Shown here one piece after another: positions 1 through 8,399 of a stretch of 40,662 nt of DNA (its first letter is position 1; each line of letters opens with the position of its first letter). The position numbers and the translations under genes were made by a program. Source of the stretch: an uncultured bacterium. GTDB taxonomy: Bacteria > Bacillota > Clostridia > Lachnospirales > Lachnospiraceae. The notes beneath the pieces were generated by a model. That model made no database searches and was not told where the DNA came from. It saw only the letters and a program-made list of their open reading frames with translations. Location: the NCBI GenBank assembly GCA_905214675.1, contig CAJMMS010000012.1:1-40662 (forward strand). The letters are read 5' to 3'.

Positions 1-61
1 TAATCGGTGATTTCCTTTTCGTACATGCGCCAGGAAACCACCGACAAATTTTTATATGTGA

Positions 62-101
62 AAATCTCCACTGTTATTTGCAGACAGTCGGGGATTTTTT
101 T
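62..101 (+). terminator. Rho-independent terminator of an upstream gene
   Basis: A stem is formed by AATCTCC-ACTGT on the left and ACAGT-C-GGGGATT on the right, with a short loop and a run of seven T. It must end a transcript that comes from outside the window. Bases 1-60 contain no gene that I can recognise. Confidence 0.8.
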
Positions 102-147
102 GTTGTAAAAAGTGTGTTGTAGGATAAAAGACTAACCGTTTGGCTAG

Positions 148-176
148 TGTTCAAAAAATATAGTGCATGATATAAT
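148..176 (+). promoter_or_regulatory. Extended -10 promoter for the glucanase/glycosyltransferase operon
   Basis: TATAAT at 171-176 is preceded by TG plus one base (168-170), an extended -10. A weak -35 (TGTTCA, 148-153) lies 17 bases upstream. It sits about 70 bases before the first gene and after a terminator, so it is the natural start of the transcript for 249-8243. Predicted from sequence only. Confidence 0.55.
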
Positions 177-248
177 AAAAAAAGATGTTGTGTTGTCTGG
201 AATAGTGAGAAATAAATAATAAGTTTGATGTTGATGTAGTGGAGAAAT

Positions 249-1337
249 ATGGAAAAAAACAGAAAGACAAAGAAAGTGATTGCTGTTTTGCTGATGTTGA
301 TCCTTGTGATCTTTGCGGTGGCACTGGCAGAATATGCAATGATCAGTCGAAGTTATGAAGAAAATCGGAAGCTTCGCACTGCGCAAAAGGACAATGAGCA
401 AGGCGAGAATCTGGCAGCAGTGGAAAACAAAGAGAACGAGAGCCTGGACGGGATCAAAGTGCATGGACAGCTTTTGGTGAAAGGCACGCAGCTTACAGAT
501 GCTTCCGGGAATCCGGTACAGCTTCGTGGAATGAGCAGCCATGGGATTTTATGGTATCCGGAGTACAGTAATTTTGCATCTCTTTGTGAGACAAAAAAAT
601 ATGGGGCAAACATGTTTCGGATTGCCATGTATGCTGATGATGTGGATGACGGTTATGTTCAGCAGCCGACATTGAGTAAAAAACTGGTCTGTCAGGCAAT
701 CGAAAATGCACTGGCAGCAGATATGTATGTGATCGTGGACTGGCATACGCTGAAAGAAGAAAACCCGTTGAAGAATGTTTTACAGGCAAAAGAATTTTTT
801 GAAGAAATTTCAGTACGCTATGCGAAAGAACCGGGGATTCTTTATGAGATCTGCAATGAACCAAATGGTGACACCACCTGGGAACAGATTCGGGAATATG
901 CGGAACAGGTGATTCCGGTGATCCGTGAGCATGCTCCGGATGCCGTGATACTGGTAGGAACACCGGATTACAGTTATTCCATTACAAAAGTAGAACCCCT
1001 TTCTTACGAGAATCTAATGTACAGTTATCATTTTTATGCAGGTCAGTATGACGATGCATACAAAAATATGATAGAGGACACTCAGAGAAAAGGGATTCCG
1101 GTTTTCGTGACAGAATGGGGGATCAATGAGGAACAGGGCGGTGAAGCTGCACTGACACAGGGAAAGGCATTTGCAGAATATCTGAATGAAAAGAAAATCA
1201 GCTTTGCAGCATGGTCTCTGTGCAATAAAGAGGAGACATTTTCTGCACTTCGCCCGGATTGTGGAACATACAGAGACTGGGAGGAAAAAGATTTCACAGA
1301 AGTTGGCAGGATTTTGTTTGAAGCCTTGAAAGGGTAA
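249..1337 (+). CDS. Membrane-anchored GH5 endoglucanase (cellulase family)
   Basis: A 362-residue glycoside hydrolase family 5 protein. Residues about 8-30 form one hydrophobic segment after a lysine/arginine-rich start, so it is a signal anchor facing outward. A charged linker of about 40 residues follows, then the (beta/alpha)8 catalytic domain from about residue 70 to the end. The acid/base glutamate is in ICNEPNG and the nucleophile glutamate in VTEWG; VDWH is the conserved strand-4 region. Family members hydrolyse beta-1,4-glucans. GGAG stands 4 bases before the ATG. The next gene, 6 bases downstream, is a BcsA-like glycosyltransferase. Pairing a synthase with a GH5 or GH8 glucanase is typical of cellulose-type loci (BcsZ/CcsZ role), so it probably trims or releases the nascent polymer at the cell surface. 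The substrate is inferred. Confidence 0.9.
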   Translation: MEKNRKTKKVIAVLLMLILVIFAVALAEYAMISRSYEENRKLRTAQKDNEQGENLAAVENKENESLDGIKVHGQLLVKGTQLTDASGNPVQLRGMSSHGILWYPEYSNFASLCETKKYGANMFRIAMYADDVDDGYVQQPTLSKKLVCQAIENALAADMYVIVDWHTLKEENPLKNVLQAKEFFEEISVRYAKEPGILYEICNEPNGDTTWEQIREYAEQVIPVIREHAPDAVILVGTPDYSYSITKVEPLSYENLMYSYHFYAGQYDDAYKNMIEDTQRKGIPVFVTEWGINEEQGGEAALTQGKAFAEYLNEKKISFAAWSLCNKEETFSALRPDCGTYRDWEEKDFTEVGRILFEALKG

Positions 1338-1343
1338 AAAACA

Positions 1344-3290
1344 ATGGGTGAAACGATGAGAAAAGAAAAAAAGGGAAAAAGAAAAAAGGGAAAAGAAGCA
1401 AAAAGTACAGGATGGAACAAATTTTTTGTTGTTCTGACGATGATCTTTACACTGAATTATCTTGTATGGCGGATCTTTTTTACCATGCCGCAGCAGCATG
1501 GCAAATGGTCGGTTGTCATGTGGGCGATTCTGCTTGTGGCAGAATGTGCTGGTCTGCTTGAGATGGCGGTACATTTCTACAATATGTATAATTATGATCA
1601 GATGGAGCTTGTGATGCCAAAGATGGCAAAAGCAGATTTTCCGGAAGTGGATGTATTTGTGCCGACGGTAAATGAAGAGAGAAGTCTGCTGGAGAAAACA
1701 CTCTATGCCTGTAAACGGATGGAATATCCGCAGAAGGAAAAAGTACATATTTATCTGTGTGATGATGGAAATCGGACGGAGATAAAAGAACTTGCTGAAA
1801 AGTTGGGTGTTTTTTATCTGGCACGGGAAGAGCATCAGGATGCCAAAGCGGGAAATCTCAATGATGCCCTGGCACATTCAAAGTCTCCGTACATTGTTGT
1901 GTTTGATGCAGATATGATGCCCAAAAAAGATTTCCTGATGAAAACCATCCCATGGTTTGCAAAAGAAAAAACCGGATTTGTACAGACACCGCAGAATTTT
2001 TATCATCCGGATCTCTTCCAGTATAATCTTTATGCACAGGACAAGATCCCAAATGAACAGGATTATTTTTACCGGGTGGTTCAGGTTGCAAAAAATAAAT
2101 CGAACAGTGTGATCTTTGGCGGATCAAATGCAGTTTTGTCCAGAAAAGCGCTGGAAGAGATCGGAGGATTTGTCACAGGGGTTGTGACAGAGGATTTTGC
2201 AACTGGAATCGAGATCGAAAAAAAGGGATATCGCGGAATAGCCATACCGGATGTGCTGGCAAGCGGAATGCCTCCGGCAACGTTTCAGGAACTGATCGGA
2301 CAGAGAAGAAGGTGGGCAAAAGGCTGTATTCAGTCCGGAAGAAAAACGGGATTTCTATTTTCCGGTTCCCTGAAATTCTGGCAGAAGATCAACTATCTGA
2401 CGGCGATCAGTTACTGGTATACACCGTTGAAACGGCTGATCTATTTTCTTGCACCGCTGTTATTTGCCTTTTTTGGGATTATGATCGTAAAATGCAGATT
2501 TTATCAGATTTTTTTATTCTGGCTGCCGATGTATGTAACAGCAAATATCTGTATGCGGCGTTTTTCGAGAAACATCCGCACGACAAAATGGACGGATGTT
2601 TATGAGACGGTATTTGCACCGTGGCTTCTGCCAACGGTTCTGCTGGCTGGTATCCGTAAAAAAGGAACATTTCGTATCACGGATAAAAAAACGGAGCAGG
2701 GAAAAAACAGTTCTTTTGGATATGCATTGCCTTATCTGGCAGGCATGCTGCTCTGCATGATCGCGATCGTCCGGCTGGTAGGGCTTTCGGCGAGAGAGCA
2801 GACACTTACATACAGTGTGATTCTTTTCTGGCTCTGCCTGAATCTATATTTTCAGCTGCTGGCATGTTATGTGGCGGTCGGAAGAGAAAGAAAAGCAGAT
2901 TATACTATGCAGGCACTTGCAATGCAGGGTTCTCTGAAAGGAGAAAAGGAAATTTGCACAGTCACATGTGAAGGATTTTCCGATACAGCGGTCTTGCTGA
3001 AAAGAAAAGGCGGTATGAGAGAGCAGAAAGGGGAACTGATTCTTGAAAGAAGCAATCTGGTATTGCCGATCTTCCGGAAAGAAACACCTGGAGAACAGCA
3101 AGAATCAGAAACAACAGAAGAAAAGGCATATATTTTTCAAATAGATCCATCCAGGTGGCAGGAAAGACAGAAGCAAAGTTATCTGGAATTTTTGTATGAC
3201 CGTGCACCTTTGCTGCCGCAGCAGTTACAGCGAAAGGGGCATCTGGATGAAAGTGTTACCGCTCTTTTTTATCATCTCACGGAGGTATAA
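1344..3290 (+). CDS. BcsA-like family 2 glycosyltransferase (cellulose synthase-like)
   Basis: A 648-residue membrane synthase. Two N-terminal membrane helices (about 26-48 and 56-78) lead into a GT2 domain with the processive signature: DD at 140-141, DAD at 188-190, TED at 282-284 and QRRRW at 320-324, plus the acceptor-side QTPQNF near 214. Hydrophobic helices follow between about 345 and 510. The last 130 residues are soluble and sit where BcsA carries its PilZ domain, but no clear RxxxR or D/NxSxxG cyclic-di-GMP motif is visible. Family knowledge says it polymerises UDP-glucose (or a related sugar nucleotide) into beta-glucan and moves it across the membrane. No BcsB partner is in the window. 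A second ATG at 1356 is an alternative start. It is probably cotranscribed with the GH5 gene; polymer identity is inferred. Confidence 0.87.
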   Translation: MGETMRKEKKGKRKKGKEAKSTGWNKFFVVLTMIFTLNYLVWRIFFTMPQQHGKWSVVMWAILLVAECAGLLEMAVHFYNMYNYDQMELVMPKMAKADFPEVDVFVPTVNEERSLLEKTLYACKRMEYPQKEKVHIYLCDDGNRTEIKELAEKLGVFYLAREEHQDAKAGNLNDALAHSKSPYIVVFDADMMPKKDFLMKTIPWFAKEKTGFVQTPQNFYHPDLFQYNLYAQDKIPNEQDYFYRVVQVAKNKSNSVIFGGSNAVLSRKALEEIGGFVTGVVTEDFATGIEIEKKGYRGIAIPDVLASGMPPATFQELIGQRRRWAKGCIQSGRKTGFLFSGSLKFWQKINYLTAISYWYTPLKRLIYFLAPLLFAFFGIMIVKCRFYQIFLFWLPMYVTANICMRRFSRNIRTTKWTDVYETVFAPWLLPTVLLAGIRKKGTFRITDKKTEQGKNSSFGYALPYLAGMLLCMIAIVRLVGLSAREQTLTYSVILFWLCLNLYFQLLACYVAVGRERKADYTMQALAMQGSLKGEKEICTVTCEGFSDTAVLLKRKGGMREQKGELILERSNLVLPIFRKETPGEQQESETTEEKAYIFQIDPSRWQERQKQSYLEFLYDRAPLLPQQLQRKGHLDESVTALFYHLTEV

Positions 3291-3359
3291 ATCATCCGGG
3301 AATCATATGTTTTTGGAGATTTAGATAAAACAAAACGAAAAAGGAAAGGAGAAATGCAT

Positions 3360-6300
3360 ATGAAAAAAACATTATGCAGTATGCTTGGGACTTTTGTGCT
3401 TGTCTGCCTGCTTGTGGTTTTTCCGGTACGCGTGTGGGCGGCAGAAGTTACGGACAGCGAAAAAGGCATTACCTATGAGCTGACGCAGCAGACAGACGGA
3501 AGTTACAGCGTAACAGTTACAGTAAACCAGGATCAGACGGAACTTGTGATCCCATCTGCGCTTGAAGGAGAGGACGGAAGTGTCTATTCGATTCAGAGAG
3601 TGGAAGAAATTTCATGGGAACCGGAAGAAATGAATATTCAGAAGCTTACATTCGCAGATGGAATCAAAACCATAGTGAGGAGTGCGATGTCGGATTTTGT
3701 TTCAACCAAAAATCTGACGGTACAGTTTCCGGATACATTGGAAGATGTAGAGGATGGCTTTGTTATCAGATGTGATGCAAATCTGACTGAGAGGACAGTA
3801 CCGAAGTGGCTTCAGGATATGACACCGGAAAATGGTGTGGTCTATGCAGGAAAAGTGGCGATCTACATACCGGGAAGCGGTCAGATCACACTGAAAGAAG
3901 GCTGCACAAAGGTTGCACATTATGCGGCACTGAACAATACTGGAATTACAGGAATTTATATTCCGGATTCCGTAGGACAGATCGGCGGCGGAGCCTTTGG
4001 CGGATGCAGCAGTCTTGCCAGTGTGGAATTTGCAGAAAATGCACAGATCACCGATCTGGACTGGAGAGCATTCTGGGACTGTACTGCTTTAACAGAGATT
4101 TCCATTCCGGACAGTCTGACCAGAATCGGAACGGAGACATTTTCCGGATGTACTGCTCTTGCTAAAATTGCGATTTCGGAAAACAGCCGGCTTTCCCTGC
4201 TGGAATATGCAGCGTTTGGATATTATCCGTACAGCTATATAGATTTAAGTGATATGGTACTGAGAAATCCCCCATTACTGCATGGTTCTTATGCTGCAAG
4301 AAGAGAAAATGCGGGAGCACCGATCACAGAGATTTATCTGCCGGCATCTGCCGTAAAGCCATATAATTCCGGAAAGGATAAGGCAGCAGGAATCTTTGCC
4401 GGATCCCAGACACTCAAAAAGGTGACAATCGGTGCGGCAGGAACGGAAAAAATGCAGCTTCCGTATGAAGCATTTACGAACTGTGTGAATCTGGAAACGG
4501 TCGATTTAGGCGGAAATGTATCTAAAATTGGTATGGCTGCATTCTTTGGCTGTACATCCCTGAAACAGATTGATCTGTCAGGCATAGACAGCATTGAGTG
4601 CTGTGCTTTTGCAAAATCAGGTCTTACGGAAGTGACCATCCCGGAGACGACAACAGAAATTGGAAGCTTTGCATTTTTAGGATGTACCGGACTTGAGACC
4701 ATGACGATTTTGACGGATCAGCTCGGAAGCTATGGTGGAGAATCGCTGATGAGTATCCTTGGACTGACTGCTTATGTTGCAGGCGGAAATATTCATTCAG
4801 TATATACACAGAATTCTACGCCGATTCGAAGCAATGCAGAATTCAGGAGTCTCTATCCGAAACAAACCGCACTTAAGACTTTAAACATTGGGAGTAAAGA
4901 CGGAAAGACGGTTTTTGATCAGAAATCAAATTTTGCGGCCTATATTCCTTCTCTGGAAAAGGTGACGCTTCCGGAAGGGATGACGCAGATTCCAGATCAG
5001 GCTTTTCATATGTGTTTCAGTCTGAAGAGTATTGATATTCCGACCAGTGTAAAGAGTATTGGATATCAGGCATTTCAGTTTGATGTTGGGCTTGATGTAG
5101 ATTTTTCAAAACTGACCAATCTGGAAAGTATAGGTCAGCAGGCATTTCAGATCATTGGAAATCAGGGCGGAAGCAATGATTCTACAAGATATACCGATTT
5201 GATCACAAATGGTGGAATTTCAAATATTATTCTGCCATCCTCTCTGAAGAGTATTGATAATTCTGCATTTTTTGGACAGCGTAATGCGAAAAAGATTGTA
5301 ATACCAGAGAGTGTGAGCAGTGTTGGAATGGGTTCTTTCCAGATGATTCCATCCATGGAGGAGCTGGAAGTTTATGCAACGGTAAATGCACTGGGAAGTG
5401 GTTACTTTAATGAAATATTCTGGAATGAAAGGAGCAAATCCTTACAGAAGATTATTTTAGGTGAACAGTATTCTTCTACAGGTGCAGTGGATGGATACGA
5501 TCTGTTTTATGCTCTGTCAGCGAGTCAGGTGGAGATGAGACTGAATAATCTGAAGGCGATCGGAAAGGGAATGTTCCGAAATATGGAAAATCTTACGTCT
5601 TTTGATATCCCGGCGACGGTAACGGAAATTGACCAGGCAGCGTTTATGGGAACAAAATCACTGGAGACGATGACCATTCCGGAAAGCGTAGAGGTTATGG
5701 ATGTTGAAGTATTCCGCAACAGCGGGGTAAGAGAAGTAAAAATCTACAATAAGGATATGCTGTTCAAGGAACCGGTTGATGGGACAGCAGAAGACAGCAG
5801 CAGTACGTTTGATGAGACGACGCAGACAAAAGTTCGTCTCAAAAGCGGAGAAACACTGGAGACTTACCTTGGCATTCCAAAGAATGTGACGATTTATGGC
5901 TACAGCGGTTCTACGGCAGAAGCATATGCAAAGAAAAACGGCAATCTGTTTGTAGCTTTTGATTCAGCTGGAAAACAGAAAGTTATCGTCAGTGTGACTG
6001 CACGTACAACTGAAAATAAAGAAGTTGCCGTAGATTTAACCGGACTTGGAGAATATGAACAGGGCAGTGATGTGACGGTTACCGCAAAAAGTGCAGACGG
6101 ATATCGTTTCGTTGGATGGTATCAGATGGTGGGAAATAACTACAGCGGCGAAAGTCTGTCAAATAAACTTTCTTATACTTTCAAAGCAACGGAAGATATT
6201 GATCTTGTGGCAGTATATGAAGCTTATGGTAAGGTACGCATCAACATTGATGGTGGAAGAAACTTTAAGATCAATGGAAAGACATATACGACCGACAATG

Positions 6301-7247
6301 TGGCAGAGTATCCAGTTGCATCTATTGTGACGGCAGAAGCTCTGGAAGAGGAGTTTGCGTACTGGGTGAATGAATATGGCATGATCGTAAGCCGTGACCG
6401 CAGTTATCGTTTTACCGTAACGACAGCGGCAACGCTTCGGGCTGTCTATAATACGAAAGCAGAAAATATGATAACGGTTATTTTTGAAAGTTATTATGGA
6501 CAGGTTATCTTACGAAATCAGATCACAGAGGAAGAAATTGATACACTTACGCTTCCTTCGGGACCGACCAGAATGGGCTATACCTTTAAAGAATGGTCGG
6601 CAGGAGCGGAAGAAATCAGGGCAGCACTGAAGGCGGGAGAATCGGTGATTACCATCAAACCGGTATATGAAGTTGTCGATGAAGAATATGAAATCAGAGT
6701 CACAGGTGGAAGCGGAAGTGGAACTTACCATATAAATGATAAAGTGACAGTTGTGGCAGATGAACCGAAAGAAGGTTATAAGTTCTCACACTGGAAGGAA
6801 GTTGGCGGAGCTGGTGCAATCTTAAGCTATAATAAAACGTATCAGTTTTTTGCCGGAAGTGTATCTGAAATAGAAGCTGTTTTTGTGGAAGACAGTGAAG
6901 AAGTACAGGAAAAGGCAACCACATTTATTGAAAATATGGTTGTTGATGATACAAACGATAAGATTTCTTTTGTTTCCATGAGTACGGTTCCGGAAGGATG
7001 CAAGATCATCAAAGCAGGTATTGTAGCCACATCCAATCCGGAAATCGGAGATAACGTAGACGCATCCAATGCAGAGTATGTAAGAGGTAATGCATGGAAC
7101 GGCAATGCTTATCGCTATACCTGGACGAAGAAAAACTACAGCCAGAATTCTATCTGGTATGTAAAGGGATACCTCGTATATGAGGACTCGCAGGGAAATA
7201 TAAATACAATTTACAGTGACGAGGTTTATTCCACAAACAGAAGCTGA
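3360..7247 (+). CDS. Giant secreted BspA-type leucine-rich-repeat surface protein
   Basis: About 1,295 residues. The start at 3360 is preferred over the ATG at 3354, because AGGAG (3347-3351) lies 8 bases from it and only 2 from the earlier one. A signal peptide ends near VRVWAAE. Many Treponema/BspA-type LRR_5 repeats follow (for example IPDSLTRIGTETFSGCTALAKI) in blocks from about 180 to 830. Then come three InlB-like beta-grasp repeats ('GYRFVGWY', 'YTFKEWS', 'GYKFSHWKEV', about 880-1170) and a C-terminal domain of about 110 residues that I do not recognise. There is no LPXTG motif or transmembrane anchor. BspA-family proteins bind host or matrix ligands. It lies 69 bases after the polysaccharide synthase with no terminator between, suggesting a matrix or adhesion role; the ligand is unknown. 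Confidence 0.85.
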   Translation: MKKTLCSMLGTFVLVCLLVVFPVRVWAAEVTDSEKGITYELTQQTDGSYSVTVTVNQDQTELVIPSALEGEDGSVYSIQRVEEISWEPEEMNIQKLTFADGIKTIVRSAMSDFVSTKNLTVQFPDTLEDVEDGFVIRCDANLTERTVPKWLQDMTPENGVVYAGKVAIYIPGSGQITLKEGCTKVAHYAALNNTGITGIYIPDSVGQIGGGAFGGCSSLASVEFAENAQITDLDWRAFWDCTALTEISIPDSLTRIGTETFSGCTALAKIAISENSRLSLLEYAAFGYYPYSYIDLSDMVLRNPPLLHGSYAARRENAGAPITEIYLPASAVKPYNSGKDKAAGIFAGSQTLKKVTIGAAGTEKMQLPYEAFTNCVNLETVDLGGNVSKIGMAAFFGCTSLKQIDLSGIDSIECCAFAKSGLTEVTIPETTTEIGSFAFLGCTGLETMTILTDQLGSYGGESLMSILGLTAYVAGGNIHSVYTQNSTPIRSNAEFRSLYPKQTALKTLNIGSKDGKTVFDQKSNFAAYIPSLEKVTLPEGMTQIPDQAFHMCFSLKSIDIPTSVKSIGYQAFQFDVGLDVDFSKLTNLESIGQQAFQIIGNQGGSNDSTRYTDLITNGGISNIILPSSLKSIDNSAFFGQRNAKKIVIPESVSSVGMGSFQMIPSMEELEVYATVNALGSGYFNEIFWNERSKSLQKIILGEQYSSTGAVDGYDLFYALSASQVEMRLNNLKAIGKGMFRNMENLTSFDIPATVTEIDQAAFMGTKSLETMTIPESVEVMDVEVFRNSGVREVKIYNKDMLFKEPVDGTAEDSSSTFDETTQTKVRLKSGETLETYLGIPKNVTIYGYSGSTAEAYAKKNGNLFVAFDSAGKQKVIVSVTARTTENKEVAVDLTGLGEYEQGSDVTVTAKSADGYRFVGWYQMVGNNYSGESLSNKLSYTFKATEDIDLVAVYEAYGKVRINIDGGRNFKINGKTYTTDNVAEYPVASIVTAEALEEEFAYWVNEYGMIVSRDRSYRFTVTTAATLRAVYNTKAENMITVIFESYYGQVILRNQITEEEIDTLTLPSGPTRMGYTFKEWSAGAEEIRAALKAGESVITIKPVYEVVDEEYEIRVTGGSGSGTYHINDKVTVVADEPKEGYKFSHWKEVGGAGAILSYNKTYQFFAGSVSEIEAVFVEDSEEVQEKATTFIENMVVDDTNDKISFVSMSTVPEGCKIIKAGIVATSNPEIGDNVDASNAEYVRGNAWNGNAYRYTWTKKNYSQNSIWYVKGYLVYEDSQGNINTIYSDEVYSTNRS

Positions 7248-7272
7248 TGTATAATGAAGGAGGTAGATTTGC

Positions 7273-7392
7273 ATGAAGAAAAATTATGAAGAACTGGAAA
7301 TGGAATTTGTTGAGCTGGAAATTCAGGATATCATTGCAACCAGTGAGACTACGGATGCAGGAGATCTTGGAGAAGGAGGAAATGAAGACTGA
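7273..7392 (+). CDS. 39-residue acidic small protein
   Basis: Starts MKKNYEELEMEFVELEIQ and ends in a glycine/aspartate/glutamate-rich tail, GDLGEGGNED. AAGGAGG stands about 10 bases before the ATG, one of the best ribosome binding sites in the window. It sits 25 bases after the giant LRR gene and 23 before the small LRR gene. No signal peptide or membrane segment is present. The shape, a lysine-led acidic helix followed by 'DIIATSETTDAGD', resembles short orphan peptides found in Lachnospiraceae, some of which look like peptide precursors; that comparison is from memory. There is no cysteine, which argues against a sactipeptide or lanthipeptide. Function unknown. Confidence 0.6.
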   Translation: MKKNYEELEMEFVELEIQDIIATSETTDAGDLGEGGNED

Positions 7393-7415
7393 TCATGCAA
7401 AAAGGTGGAGAATGG

Positions 7416-8243
7416 ATGAAAAAAAGGACAGAAATTTTTGTATTGTTGCTTTTCCTTTTTGTTCTGCCGGTTTCTGCGTTGGCGGCTGAACAGGAAACCT
7501 ATTCTTCCGGACATTTTTACTATCATGCATACCCAGGCTATGTTTCCATAGCAGGATATCTGGGAACGGAGACGGAAGTAAAGATTCCGTCGAGTCTGGC
7601 TGGAAAGCCGGTGTCAGAGATTGAAGACCATGCGTTTGACGGATGCAGCAGTGTAAAACAGATTACAATACCGGACACTGTGACCAAAATCGGAGAGGAT
7701 GCTTTTACCGGAGCAGAAGCTCTGGTAAAGATCATCAGCAATACAAAGGATGTTTCTATTACAGCAGAAGAAAAGGTAACGATAGAAACAGAATTCAACG
7801 CAGCCAAGGGAACCGGGGAGGTTCCCGCGGCAGCAGAGTTTTCTGGGGAAAGCACGGTCCGAGAAAATGCAGCAGAAATGGGGCAGGCAGATCTTGGTGA
7901 TGGAGGATATGAGGAGAGCGGAAGTGCAGAAAAGAAGCCTACAGAAGAACGTATGCAGACAGAAGGCATGAGCCAGACAGAAGAATCTGTTCAGACAGAA
8001 AACTCCGTTCAGAAGGAAGAACGTATCCAAACAAAAGAAAGTATCCAGACAGAAGAATCTGTTCAGACGGAACAGAGCATCCAGACAGAAAAAACGGTTC
8101 AGACAGAGCAAAACAGGAATGGACAGAAATCAAAAAATCTGGAATTGCAATCAAAAACAGATTACACAGCCGGATGGATCTTTGCAGCAGTTTGTATGGT
8201 AGCAGTGTGCACAGGTGTTATCCTGTATCGAAGAAAAAAATAA
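7416..8243 (+). CDS. Small LRR_5 protein with Gln-Thr-Glu repeats and C-terminal membrane anchor
   Basis: 275 residues from the ATG at 7416, chosen because AGGTGGAG precedes it and the signal peptide then begins directly (MKKRTEIFVLL... to ALAAE). About two LRR_5 repeats cover residues 35-110 (IEDHAFDGCSSVKQITIPD). An acidic linker leads to a low-complexity stretch of about ten imperfect six-residue units of the form (S/R)(V/I)QTE(E/Q/K). The protein ends in a membrane helix (AGWIFAAVCMVAVCTGVILY) followed by RRKK. This makes it a type I anchored surface protein, with the repeat acting as a stalk that lifts the LRR cap through the wall. It is probably the last gene of the operon. Its partner is unknown; the giant secreted LRR protein is a plausible one. 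Confidence 0.8.
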   Translation: MKKRTEIFVLLLFLFVLPVSALAAEQETYSSGHFYYHAYPGYVSIAGYLGTETEVKIPSSLAGKPVSEIEDHAFDGCSSVKQITIPDTVTKIGEDAFTGAEALVKIISNTKDVSITAEEKVTIETEFNAAKGTGEVPAAAEFSGESTVRENAAEMGQADLGDGGYEESGSAEKKPTEERMQTEGMSQTEESVQTENSVQKEERIQTKESIQTEESVQTEQSIQTEKTVQTEQNRNGQKSKNLELQSKTDYTAGWIFAAVCMVAVCTGVILYRRKK

Positions 8244-8267
8244 TATAATATAGAATAACGCATACCG

Positions 8268-8303
8268 AATTCCCGAATTGTCATTGGACAGTTCGGGAAT
8301 TTT
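8268..8303 (+). terminator. Rho-independent terminator of the surface operon
   Basis: A 14-base stem (TTCCCGAATTGTC paired with GACAGTTCGGGAA, one G-T pair) with a 4-base loop and a short T run. It lies 25 bases after the stop of the anchored LRR gene and separates it from the next gene. Confidence 0.85.
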
Positions 8304-8399
8304 GTGGTTGGGAAAAATCCTTTCTGATATAATGAAAGCAACTTAAGAACGGAACAGAAAAATCAGGAAAGCAGCAGAAATTATGTCAGGAGGGATTTT

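Noticed and set aside
1..60. Possible coding sequence at the left edge on either strand
   Set aside because: Too short and no recognisable motif; a + strand terminator follows but the gene is outside the window.
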